A stretch of 23,623 nt of DNA from a virus. Positions 15,582-22,754 of the stretch are shown piece by piece. The stretch is taken from positions 1 through 23,623 of IMG/VR virus record IMGVR_UViG_3300045049_000022; one strand, given 5' to 3'. Under the pieces are notes generated by a model, which saw only the letters and a program-made list of their open reading frames with translations, was not told the origin of the DNA and searched no databases. Both the position numbers and the translations under genes were made by a program. Position 1 is the first letter of the stretch. Every line of letters starts with the position of its first letter.

Positions 15582-16844
15582 TTACTGAGCCGTCGATTGC
15601 GAGAAGAGTTGAATCCCGCACATTTCGGTGTTGAGCACGGCCACGCCGAAGAGCACATCGCAGCGATACTTGGTGAGCATCGTGTTGATGTCGTAGAACT
15701 TATGCAGGACCATCTCGATACCCTGCTCGGTCGTCGCGCGCAGCACTTGGACGCCAGCATCCGACGGGGGCGCATAGCGGCCCGGAAGCAGTTCGATCGC
15801 GTCTTCCTTCCAGAACGGGTCGAGGTTCGCCGCCACCGTGTTCAGCCACGTGATGGCAGCGCCGTTGGCCGGCGTCGCCGTGCAGTTCTGGTAGCAGACC
15901 TCGGCATTGGATCCGCCCTGCCCGCTGATGAAGGGGGGCGTGATCGTCATGTGCGTGCCGTCCACGATCGCGACGACGCGGAACGTCTTGGCGATGCCCG
16001 TATCCTGCTTTGTGATGTGGTGCACGCTGTTCACGCCCGCCACGCGGAAGGCATCGCCCACCGCGACGTTCGCAGTGCTCGAAACCTGGATGGTCTGGAA
16101 GCGGTTGTCGACGTTCGTGACTTCGCCGCCAGGAGCCGCCGTCGTGGCCTGCGGCACGTAGTACTGATTGGCCGCGCCGATTGTGATGGCACCACCGGCC
16201 GCCGCGGCGATGCGAGGCGAGTAGTCCATTTTGAACACGTCGATATTCGCGACGTTGCCAACGTAGGCCTTGCGGAACGCTTCGGACGGAATGCCTTGCA
16301 TCGTTTGGCGGGCCGCCAGATTGCTCGCCATCGAGTTGTAATCGCGCGAGTTGTAGGCCGCATAGCGCCCGTCCAAGCCGATCCCGTTCTCGTTGAAGAT
16401 CGAGTCGATTTGCGCGACATCGTCGAAGCCGGTCGCAGCCGTCGTGCGAGCCGAGACGAGAGAACCGAGGTTCGTCACAGCCGAATTGACCGCGATGTTG
16501 ATGTCAGATGCGAGCTTTTGCTTGGCCGCATCGCCGAGGCGCCCTTCTTGCAGTGCATCGCGCAGTTCGGTTGCCGTCATCGTCCACGGCGCGGAGCGCG
16601 GCTGATTGATCTGCGCCGGCACCGAAAGCTGAGTATAGGCGTTGAAGTTGGCCGTCATGTCCGTGCCCGCATACGTCTGCGCGATATACGGCATCGGACG
16701 CCAGATGATGTTGAGCGACCGCTCCATCGCTTGCTGATCGGTCGTGTACTTCTTGACCAGGCGCGACATCACGAGCAGATCGCTGAAGCCTTCAAGCAGT
16801 TGCTCGAAGGCGACTCGTTCTTCCTTGGAAAAAGCGTTCGACAT
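15582..16844 (-). CDS. Major coat protein, P22 gp5-like
   Basis: The protein has 420 residues (P22 coat: 430). Residues 1-60 match the P22 pattern (LVKKYTTDQQAMERSLNIIW against P22 [20 protein letters not shown]). The segment ELRDALQEGRLGDAAKQKLA to VTNLGSLV corresponds to the spine helix region. Around residues 225-345 lies an inserted I-domain with VTNVDNRFQTIQVSS and VVAIVDGTHMTITP, where P22 has VDNRFATVTLSA and VVRVVDGTHVEITP. The protein therefore has the HK97 fold with the P22-type insertion and should form the shell with the scaffold. The only ribosome site, GGGAG, lies nine bases before the start inside a strong hairpin, so its translation may be controlled by RNA structure. Confidence 0.92.
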   Translation of the reverse strand: MSNAFSKEERVAFEQLLEGFSDLLVMSRLVKKYTTDQQAMERSLNIIWRPMPYIAQTYAGTDMTANFNAYTQLSVPAQINQPRSAPWTMTATELRDALQEGRLGDAAKQKLASDINIAVNSAVTNLGSLVSARTTAATGFDDVAQIDSIFNENGIGLDGRYAAYNSRDYNSMASNLAARQTMQGIPSEAFRKAYVGNVANIDVFKMDYSPRIAAAAGGAITIGAANQYYVPQATTAAPGGEVTNVDNRFQTIQVSSTANVAVGDAFRVAGVNSVHHITKQDTGIAKTFRVVAIVDGTHMTITPPFISGQGGSNAEVCYQNCTATPANGAAITWLNTVAANLDPFWKEDAIELLPGRYAPPSDAGVQVLRATTEQGIEMVLHKFYDINTMLTKYRCDVLFGVAVLNTEMCGIQLFSQSTAQ

Positions 16845-16880
16845 TTCCCGTTGCTCCCATCACTAGGAGCGGAACGGGAA
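16845..16880 (-). promoter_or_regulatory. Strong hairpin covering the coat gene ribosome site
   Basis: The arms TTCCCGTTGCTCC (16845-16857) and GGAGCGGAACGGGAA (16866-16880) pair over 13 bp with a two-base bulge and an eight-base loop. On the minus strand the stem ends directly before the coat ATG at 16844, and its 3-prime arm contains the only ribosome-site-like GGGAG. There is no U-run, so termination is unlikely. It may restrain coat translation or be a processing site between scaffold and coat. Confidence 0.65.
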
Positions 16881-16887
16881 AGTCAGG

Positions 16888-17811
16888 TCAGCGCTTTTGC
16901 GCCGCTTCCTTGAGTTGACGCTTGTAGGCGATGACCTTTGTCATATCGCCGGTACGAGCCGCCTCTTCCCGCAACCGCTCCAACGTTTTCTGGCTGCCGC
17001 CGGATACGGGCGCTCCACCGGATGCGGAGACGCGCGACTCGGGCGCAGGCTTGGTTGCAGTGCGGGACGTTTTCAATTGAGACTCCAATTTCGCCGCCGC
17101 GAATGCAAACCGGACGGGATCGTTGATTGAGGCAAGAGACTTCAGCTTCGCGGGGTTGCGGCCCAGGGCGTAGACGAGCAGCGCCGGCTTATCGGCACCG
17201 GCCAGCAATATTCCTTGCTGCTCGACTGAGAGCGCGCTTACGACCTCGCTCTCAACGTCCTGAAAATCCTTCACGCGCAGTTCTTTCGCTTCGCCGATGT
17301 AGCTGTTCAGCTTCGCCTGACCGGCTTCTTGGCGCGCGCGCTCTTGGGCTTCGACTTCTTCCTTGGCCTTGTCGACCTTGCGCTTGGTTTCGTACCACTC
17401 CTCGAGCGCTGCGTCGTACTTGGTTTCGTCGTAATCGAAATCCTCGAGCTTCGGTTTCGCGCCGAGAGTCGGGACTTGCGTGGCTTGCGGAGCCTGCTGC
17501 GTTCTGACCTGTGCTTCCAACTCGCGGATGCGTCTCGCCTTCTCGCGGTCGGCCTTGCGCAGGTCTTTCACCCACTGCGGAGCCGTTTTGAGCTCTTGAT
17601 CCTCAGAGGCCGGCGGGGCCTCGTCGCCAAATTGCAGGGTGAGTTCGCTTTCTTCTCCACCTTCATCCGACCCGCCATCGACGATCGTTGCGTCGTCGGG
17701 CTGCGCGCCGGCTGCGGTGCTATCGGGGGTTTCGGGCGTTTCCGCCGCGGCTCCCGATTGAGGTTGTTCGATCTCGGGGTCCTGCGTATCGAGCGTGTCT
17801 GCCGTTGTCAT
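16888..17811 (-). CDS. Scaffolding protein, P22 gp8-like
   Basis: The 307-residue protein has nearly the length of P22 scaffold (303) and sits directly before the coat gene. The first 80 residues are acidic and disordered (PDDATIVDGGSDEGGEESEL). Residues 75-110 and 125-180 are charged helices, probably coiled coil (LEEWYETKRKVDKAKEEVEA). The last 40 residues form a basic helix-turn-helix tail (TLERLREEAARTGDMTKVIA, then KRQLKEAAQKR), the part that docks on coat subunits in P22. AAAGGGA lies five bases before the ATG. It acts only during procapsid assembly and would leave before packaging. A candidate promoter lies about 40 bases upstream. Confidence 0.88.
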   Translation of the reverse strand: MTTADTLDTQDPEIEQPQSGAAAETPETPDSTAAGAQPDDATIVDGGSDEGGEESELTLQFGDEAPPASEDQELKTAPQWVKDLRKADREKARRIRELEAQVRTQQAPQATQVPTLGAKPKLEDFDYDETKYDAALEEWYETKRKVDKAKEEVEAQERARQEAGQAKLNSYIGEAKELRVKDFQDVESEVVSALSVEQQGILLAGADKPALLVYALGRNPAKLKSLASINDPVRFAFAAAKLESQLKTSRTATKPAPESRVSASGGAPVSGGSQKTLERLREEAARTGDMTKVIAYKRQLKEAAQKR

Positions 17812-17855
17812 GTGATCCCTTTGGCTCGCGATTCGCTCCGCGGAAAGCTATCGCA

Positions 17856-17885
17856 ATAATTAGCAGAAAGTGCCGCGAAAATCAA
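17856..17885 (-). promoter_or_regulatory. Candidate promoter before scaffold and coat genes
   Basis: TTGATT (17885-17880) and AATTAT (17861-17856) on the minus strand are spaced by 18 bases; each matches the consensus at 4 of 6 positions. They lie in a 91-base AT-rich gap (17812-17902) between portal and scaffold genes. A start near 17849 would give a short leader. Together with the terminator at 14840-14867 it would bound a scaffold-coat-decoration unit. Confidence 0.4.
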
Positions 17886-17902
17886 GAAAATTGCGTATTT
17901 AA

Positions 17903-20113
17903 CTATGCTTGCGCAACTTGTGCGGCGCTTGATGCGCCTGTACTGGCATTTCCTGCCGCCTGTGCATCCTCGCCCGTCTGGGCGATGAGGGTCTGCAGCA
18001 GTTCATGGGCGAAACGCAGTCGGTCGAGGTCGTGTCCGGCAAGTTCGGCAATCGCTTTGGCCCGGCTGTCGGCTGCGTTGGCCAGCGTCTTGATCGTGTT
18101 GGCGCGCTTCTCTTCGATCTCGACCTGCGATTTCGCCGCCTCGGCCGTTATGCGCTGCGTCTCGGCCATGAGCAGTTGATCCTGCGGGCTCGGCGGCTGT
18201 TTGGCGGCCGCTGCCGCCTGCTCTTGCAGTTCCTTGGCCTCTTTCTGGGTCGGCTTGAGCACGCCCATTTGCACCAGTCGCATGCGCAGGAACTCCTGCA
18301 GGTCGTCCAGGCCCTCTCCGTCCATGTTCGTGAGGATCATCGACGTGATGATGTTGGCGAGCTGCGGGTCTTGAACGAACTGGAGCATGCCGACGAGCGC
18401 GCGCACAGTCGCATCACGCCGGCTACGGAACGCAGGGCCGACATCGACGGTGACTTCGAACTTGCCCTTGCTCGGGTCGTTGACGACTCGGGACACGCCG
18501 TCGACAAGTTTGGGCGTCTTCAGTCGGCCGCTGCCGCGCTTTCCGTCCTTGCCGACGGTCTGCATCAGCCGGCCGTCCTCGTCGTAAATCTCGCGGGCCA
18601 TGCCAAGCCAAATTTCGGCGCTTCGGCGCACCGACTTCGCCATGTTGTCCATGTAGATGAAGGCCATCATGTCGATCTGGTTTTGCACCATCTCGACGGC
18701 CTGCGCGGAAACGTTGGACACCATCTTCTCGCCCGCTTCCTGTTCGCCGAGCAACTGCTGAATATCGGCGTTCGTCATCTCGATCATCGCGGCGAGAGCC
18801 GGCGGCACGTTCGGCGGTTGGGTGAGCGTAAGCGGTAGCGGTGTCGGCGGCGCGGAGCCATCGCCCGGATCGAAGGCGTTGCGCAGCAGGTACGGGTTGT
18901 CGTCGATGTTGTCGTTCGCCCATGTCATTTCGTGGCCGCGGATCTCTTCGGGCGTGAAAACGGGCTTCGCACGCGGCGAGAGCGCAGAGATGATCGCGAG
19001 CAATGACACCTGCATGTTGAGCAGGCGCTGCGAGTCCTTTCCGTTGCGGATGTGGCCTTGAATGCGCTCTTGGTTGTCGATCCAAGCGCGCTTGCCATAG
19101 AACGGCACGATCGGAATGTTCGGGCCGGCGATATAGCCGCAATCCTCGAGCACCCGAGCGCCGTCGTGAATCCACTTGCGCACGCGCTTTTTCGTGACCG
19201 TGCGCGTGCGGATGTGCGTATAGCCCTGTGCTTTGAGGTCGTCGCGATCCTCATCCGTCAGATCGTCGTCATCGATCTTCAGGTCGCGCGTCTTGTCGTT
19301 CTCGCCGAGCGGCCTGAATACATGAACCTTCTTGCTGACCTTCTCAACCTTGTAGTACTCGACGATGTAGATCACATCCGGCGTGTACCAGTCGAACTCG
19401 GTCATTGTGACGAGCCGGCCGAGACCCATTGTCTGAGCGCTTGACGTGTACTTCGCGGCCAGGTTGTAGGGGTCGTTCGGGCTGTCGCCGTATTTCTCTT
19501 GGAACTCCGCTCGGCCCATTGCCGTGAGCACCCAGCAGTGCTGCGCGTCGCTCTTGTCGTATTTCTTGCCGCCCAGATCCCAGAATACGAATCGATCGGC
19601 GTCGTAAATCGGCTCGAGCGAGATCTTTTGCTTCTCGTCTTCCTCGTCCTCGTCGTCTTCGTAGGTGTTCGTGAGACGCCACGCACCGAAGCCGCCGGCT
19701 ACGCCCTCTTCGAAGGCGTTGTCCATGGCTTCCTGTCCGCCATGCGCCTCGTCGGCGCGGTACAGGTCGTTCAGGAAGTTGGCCGTGTGCTCATCAGCCT
19801 CGTCATCCTTCGGGCGGAAATCGACCGAGACTCGATTGTTCCGGTACTCGCTGAAGATGCGTATGCAGGCGAGGTGCAGCTTGTTGATCTCGAACCGCGG
19901 CTTGTTGTCGAACTGCAGGCGCAGCGCGTCTTCCCACTGCGCGCCATCGACAAAGACGAAGCGCCTATCCTGCAGGCACTTCATGCGGATTTCGTACTGA
20001 CTCTTTTGAGCCATATCGAAGCGGCGCAGCGAATCCTCGACTAGCTCGTCCTCAACGAGATCCAGCCTCGCGCCCATTCCTTCACGTTCTTCAGCCATTT
20101 TGTGCGAGTCCAT
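17903..20113 (-). CDS. Portal protein, P22 gp1-like
   Basis: At 736 residues it matches the P22 portal (725), the dodecameric ring at one capsid vertex through which DNA is packaged and ejected. Seen in order: a charged helical N-terminus (LVEDELVEDSLRRFDMAQKS), the core with QWEDALRLQFDNKPRFEINK and RIFSEYRNNRVSVDFRPKDD, the crown and stem region with NDNIDDNPYLLRNAFDPGD and LLGEQEAGEKMVSNVSAQAV, and a long Ala/Gln-rich helical C-terminus (residues 620-715) like the P22 barrel. The start is uncertain: the first ATG at 20113 is preceded directly by an in-frame TAA and by a GC hairpin without a ribosome site. ATG codons at residues 6 (20098) and 13 are alternatives. Its neighbours are the terminase before it and the scaffold after it. 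Confidence 0.92.
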   Translation of the reverse strand: MDSHKMAEEREGMGARLDLVEDELVEDSLRRFDMAQKSQYEIRMKCLQDRRFVFVDGAQWEDALRLQFDNKPRFEINKLHLACIRIFSEYRNNRVSVDFRPKDDEADEHTANFLNDLYRADEAHGGQEAMDNAFEEGVAGGFGAWRLTNTYEDDEDEEDEKQKISLEPIYDADRFVFWDLGGKKYDKSDAQHCWVLTAMGRAEFQEKYGDSPNDPYNLAAKYTSSAQTMGLGRLVTMTEFDWYTPDVIYIVEYYKVEKVSKKVHVFRPLGENDKTRDLKIDDDDLTDEDRDDLKAQGYTHIRTRTVTKKRVRKWIHDGARVLEDCGYIAGPNIPIVPFYGKRAWIDNQERIQGHIRNGKDSQRLLNMQVSLLAIISALSPRAKPVFTPEEIRGHEMTWANDNIDDNPYLLRNAFDPGDGSAPPTPLPLTLTQPPNVPPALAAMIEMTNADIQQLLGEQEAGEKMVSNVSAQAVEMVQNQIDMMAFIYMDNMAKSVRRSAEIWLGMAREIYDEDGRLMQTVGKDGKRGSGRLKTPKLVDGVSRVVNDPSKGKFEVTVDVGPAFRSRRDATVRALVGMLQFVQDPQLANIITSMILTNMDGEGLDDLQEFLRMRLVQMGVLKPTQKEAKELQEQAAAAAKQPPSPQDQLLMAETQRITAEAAKSQVEIEEKRANTIKTLANAADSRAKAIAELAGHDLDRLRFAHELLQTLIAQTGEDAQAAGNASTGASSAAQVAQA

Positions 20114-20117
20114 TTAG

Positions 20118-20135
20118 CGCCGCACGAAGGCGGCG
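20118..20135 (-). promoter_or_regulatory. GC hairpin upstream of the portal start
   Basis: CGCCGC and GCGGCG form a 6-bp all-GC stem with a six-base loop; the stem ends four bases before the first portal ATG at 20113. There is no ribosome site between hairpin and start and no U-run after the stem. A role in translation of the portal is possible but unproven. Confidence 0.4.
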
Positions 20136-20157
20136 AACAGCAGCGCTAGGGCTGCAT

Positions 20158-20177
20158 CGTTGAACTCGCGTTGAACT
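20158..20177. repeat. Tandem 9-bp direct repeat in the terminase-portal gap
   Basis: CGTTGAACT occurs twice, separated by CG, so the copies are 11 bases apart, about one helical turn. They lie in the 106-base noncoding gap 20114-20220 between the terminase and portal genes. The spacing suits a dimeric DNA-binding protein, but nothing identifies one. No promoter-like sequence was seen in this gap. Confidence 0.5.
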
Positions 20178-20220
20178 GCTTGAGCGCACTCGATACGCGG
20201 CTACGAGTGGCGTAATGGAG

Positions 20221-21738
20221 CTACCGGCGCCCCTGATTCCAGTGATTCACCGTGCGGGGGATTGCGACTGGCTCAACAGCCTTTTTCGGTCCGAGCAATT
20301 GCTTATGCCGCTGGCCCCACTGACGCAAGGCGTCTGCGCCGTTCGAATGATCGTCGTGCTTGGGGTGGTCTTTCCATGTACCTGCGCGCTCGTCCCATTC
20401 CTTCGAATACTTCTCCAAATGGTCCAAGCCTTCCTTGCAACCATCGGCGTCGAAAAATGCCGAGGAGAGAGCCATGCGCGTTTGGTTGATGCCCACGGTA
20501 ATGTCGTCGATGCGCGGCACGATGAAGGTATCGGTGAGCCCCAATTCCCTGAGCATGTCTTCCACCGACTTATTGCGAAATCCCGTCCCAAGACGCTTAT
20601 GGCCTGCATCGTGCGGCAGATAGTGACGGCCGAAGACATAGCCGGTTTCCTGCAACACCTGAACGTAGTGATCGAGGGTGCGGCCGCTGTTCTCGTAATA
20701 TTTGAGGAATCGATGTTCGACGCCGACTTGCTGGTGAAACCAAATCGCGTTCAGGTCGTTCGCACCGATATCCCAAAACGTATTGACTGGAACGCTGCGC
20801 TCGTAGGGCACGCGGCATATGCGTCCATCTCGGCGCATCTCGTCGAACTGCTCGCGATACCATGCGCCCTCGTTTGCTGCCTCGAATGCCTCGTCAGGCG
20901 TGCTGGGGAACTCGCGCTTCATATCCGCGCCTTGGCGCCGCTGCATGAGCACGTACCATGCGCGTTTCCGGGCCGAGAGCTTCACGCCGGTCTTGCCTTC
21001 GACCTTGTCGAAATATTCGGACATCTTGGCTGTGATTTCTACGCCGTTAGGATCAACTTCGTATTCGCCGCGCACGAACCATGGGAAGAAGTGGAATTTC
21101 TCTTCGAGCGGCTGATGGATCTGTCCGACGCGTTTGCGCGCCTCTTCACACATCTCATAGAAGGCACCGTCTCGACCCTCTGCAGTCGATTCGACGAAGA
21201 GAAAGCCATCGGGGGCGAGCGCTGGAACGGCACCAGTAATGATCTCTCGCGCCTTGGCCGGGTCGCGAGCACAAATCTTCCCGAACTCGGAGACATGCAG
21301 GAATTGCAGTGTTCCTGATCGCATCGATGTAGCGACACGCACGCTCGAATTGTTCGACAGCATCAATTCGGTCGTGCTCTCCTTGACCGGGAAACGCCGT
21401 TCGCGGATGGCGTTCGGCAGCTTGTCATAGGCGAACTTGATCTTGTCGCGGAAAATGACCTCCGCATTATCCTTCGTGTCCGCGATGACCCCCGCGCGCA
21501 CGTTCGACGTGAAGACAGCCGAGTCGAGAAACATCAACTGAATCAGCGTCGAGAACCCGAGCTGACGAGCCTTCAGGATGACGTTGCGATAGTGCAGATC
21601 CTCAAGAAATTGCGTCTGCTCGGCGTTCGGCCGAAACTTCACGACCTGATTGCTCTTGTCGGTGATCCAGTATAGGTTGTGCAGCCTCCAAACCGGATTG
21701 GACCATTCATCGAGCTTTAGCCGCGGATCGCCCATCAT
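20221..21738 (-). CDS. terL: Terminase large subunit
   Basis: The 505-residue motor protein cuts concatemeric DNA and pumps it into the procapsid at the portal. The ATPase domain shows a Walker A variant KARQLGFST at residues 56-64, a Walker B with catalytic Glu in LQFLHVSEFGK (Glu 151), and a coupling motif FVESTAEG near residue 183. The C-terminal RNase H-like nuclease is marked by FWDIGAND (Asp 323), LPHDAGH (Asp 377) and the late Asp cluster HDDHSNGADA near residues 461-470. The start overlaps the small subunit stop as ATGA. The length is like P22 gp2 (499), and with the P22-type portal headful packaging is likely, though not proven by sequence. Confidence 0.93.
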   Translation of the reverse strand: MMGDPRLKLDEWSNPVWRLHNLYWITDKSNQVVKFRPNAEQTQFLEDLHYRNVILKARQLGFSTLIQLMFLDSAVFTSNVRAGVIADTKDNAEVIFRDKIKFAYDKLPNAIRERRFPVKESTTELMLSNNSSVRVATSMRSGTLQFLHVSEFGKICARDPAKAREIITGAVPALAPDGFLFVESTAEGRDGAFYEMCEEARKRVGQIHQPLEEKFHFFPWFVRGEYEVDPNGVEITAKMSEYFDKVEGKTGVKLSARKRAWYVLMQRRQGADMKREFPSTPDEAFEAANEGAWYREQFDEMRRDGRICRVPYERSVPVNTFWDIGANDLNAIWFHQQVGVEHRFLKYYENSGRTLDHYVQVLQETGYVFGRHYLPHDAGHKRLGTGFRNKSVEDMLRELGLTDTFIVPRIDDITVGINQTRMALSSAFFDADGCKEGLDHLEKYSKEWDERAGTWKDHPKHDDHSNGADALRQWGQRHKQLLGPKKAVEPVAIPRTVNHWNQGRR

Positions 21739-22115
21739 GCGCCCCGCGGCTTGAACGTAGTGCCTTCGAGTTCAGACAGCAACTCGTCGACAGGAGAAAT
21801 TCCGACACGTGCGACCGTGTCCAGCCGATCGCGCCACCCCAACCGATTCTTGAGCCAGAAAATGAGCATCGTCGAGTCGCCGTCCATGCAGCGCTGAAAC
21901 GCCTTGCCGATCACCTTGGCGTCCGCGTGCTTATTGCCTTCCTCGATCGCAGCAGCGAACTCGGGATGCGCCACCTTCCATTTCTTGACCGTGCGGCCGG
22001 TGACGCCCAGGAGCGGACCGATATCCTCGAGCGTCGCGCCGAGCAACGCATAGTTGCGCGCGAGCTCGACATACTCGGGCCGGTAGAGAGTGGGCTGACC
22101 GCGACCGCGCGCCAT
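21735..22115 (-). CDS. terS: Terminase small subunit
   Basis: The 126-residue protein starts with a basic stretch (ARGRGQPTLYRPEY) followed by a helix-turn-helix at about residues 24-50 (GATLEDIGPLLGVTGRTVKK). This is the arrangement of small terminase subunits that recognise the packaging site. The central helices (AAIEEGNKHADAKVIGKAFQ) would form the oligomer, and the motif MLIFWLKNRLGWRDR is common in this family. AAGGG lies five bases before the ATG, and the stop overlaps the start of the large subunit by four bases. It should bind the pac sequence, which in P22 lies inside the small subunit gene itself; I could not locate such a site here. Confidence 0.88.
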   Translation of the reverse strand: MARGRGQPTLYRPEYVELARNYALLGATLEDIGPLLGVTGRTVKKWKVAHPEFAAAIEEGNKHADAKVIGKAFQRCMDGDSTMLIFWLKNRLGWRDRLDTVARVGISPVDELLSELEGTTFKPRGA

Positions 22116-22116
22116 A

Positions 22117-22329
22117 TCAGCCCTTCACCGCGCCAACCGCCGCGCGCCAAGCGTTGGCAGCAAACCACATGCTCCATGCGATCGCCAGGCCGATGAACAG
22201 CAGCAAACCGCCGTCCGTCGTGTTGAAGATCTTCGTGACCGCGCCGCCGATCAAGAAGGCGACGCCGACGCCGAAAGCCCAGGTTCCGCAAACGGCCAGC
22301 AAGAGGATAAGCAGCAGCATCGTTTTCAT
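22117..22329 (-). CDS. Small two-helix membrane protein
   Basis: The protein has 70 residues and starts two bases after the previous stop. Residues 3-28 (MLLLILLLAVCGTWAFGVGV and onward) and 43-66 (LLLFIGLAIAWSMWFAANAW) are strong hydrophobic segments joined by a short loop with GGAVTKIFNTTDGG, and the end is short and basic. Size and topology would fit a holin, the membrane protein that times lysis. However, no endolysin or spanin gene is next to it and it lies against the terminase genes, so a different membrane role is equally possible. The N-terminal segment could alternatively be read as an uncleaved signal anchor. Confidence 0.75.
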   Translation of the reverse strand: MKTMLLLILLLAVCGTWAFGVGVAFLIGGAVTKIFNTTDGGLLLFIGLAIAWSMWFAANAWRAAVGAVKG

Positions 22330-22331
22330 GG

Positions 22332-22511
22332 TTATCGTTTCCCCATGCCGCGCTTAGCGGCTTCGCTGCGGCTCTGCTCGAACCCGGTCCAGCGCTCGCC
22401 CGCTGCGCCCTTGCTCGAACCGCCGTTCCAATTTCCGCTCTTTGCGGTCCCGGCGCAGTGATACGGCTCCTGCTTCGGTGGCGCTTTCACGCCGTTTTTG
22501 TTGCCTGCCAT
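22332..22511 (-). CDS. Hypothetical small Gly-rich protein
   Basis: This is a 59-residue protein with a clear ribosome site, AAGGAG, six bases before ATG 22511. The sequence begins MAGNKNGVKAPPKQEPYH and contains CAGTAKSGNWNGGSSKGAAG and a basic end (EAAKRGMGKR). It is hydrophilic, Gly- and Lys-rich, without helix or membrane character, and has a single Cys. It fits tightly between the small basic protein and the membrane protein gene (stop 22332, next start 22329), which supports it being a real gene. The function is unknown. Confidence 0.7.
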   Translation of the reverse strand: MAGNKNGVKAPPKQEPYHCAGTAKSGNWNGGSSKGAAGERWTGFEQSRSEAAKRGMGKR

Positions 22512-22536
22512 GTCGCTCTCCTTGAGCAGTTGACGA

Positions 22537-22713
22537 TCACTTGTCCATCTTGCGCAGCGTCTTCGCCAAGCGGGCGCGCTGCCCTTCCTTGCCGCCCTTC
22601 TTCGCCGCCGCGTCGAGCTTTTTTTCCGGGATCTTCTCGCCCTTCTTCACGCCGAGTTCCTTGCGGAGCGCGCCGGGCTTTTTGATCGCATCCTTGATGA
22701 ATTTTTCCGCCAT
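22537..22713 (-). CDS. Small basic phage protein
   Basis: The protein has 58 residues. The ATG at 22713 is chosen because GGAGG lies eight bases upstream; the frame stays open to a GTG at 22734 without a ribosome site. The sequence (AEKFIKDAIKKPGALRKELG, then KKGEKIPEKKLDAAAKKGGK and QRARLAKTLRKMDK) is very Lys-rich and helical. Proteins of this kind, with an AIKKPGALR motif and a final RARLA-x-TL, occur in many phages as small conserved hypotheticals. Binding to nucleic acid or to another protein is possible from the charge, but no role is established. Confidence 0.75.
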   Translation of the reverse strand: MAEKFIKDAIKKPGALRKELGVKKGEKIPEKKLDAAAKKGGKEGQRARLAKTLRKMDK

Positions 22714-22754
22714 TTTAACCGCCTCCATTCGCACTTTTGTGCTATGTCGATGCG

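Noticed and set aside
16845-16880. The hairpin between scaffold and coat genes as a terminator
   Set aside because: No T-run follows the stem on either strand, and termination here would cut off the coat gene.
15153-16913. A 586-codon open frame on the plus strand across the decoration and coat genes
   Set aside because: It is Arg- and His-rich, as expected from the reverse strand of GC-rich coding sequence, and overlaps two well-supported genes, one with clear P22 coat similarity.
20215-21318. A 367-codon plus-strand open frame opposite the terminase gene
   Set aside because: The minus strand carries intact Walker and nuclease motifs across the same bases. The plus-strand product has a Cys/Val-rich shadow composition and no family resemblance.
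22731-22742. Palindrome GCACTTTTGTGC upstream of the small basic protein
   Set aside because: The stem is only four base pairs and lacks a flanking T-run, so it is too short to support a regulatory claim.
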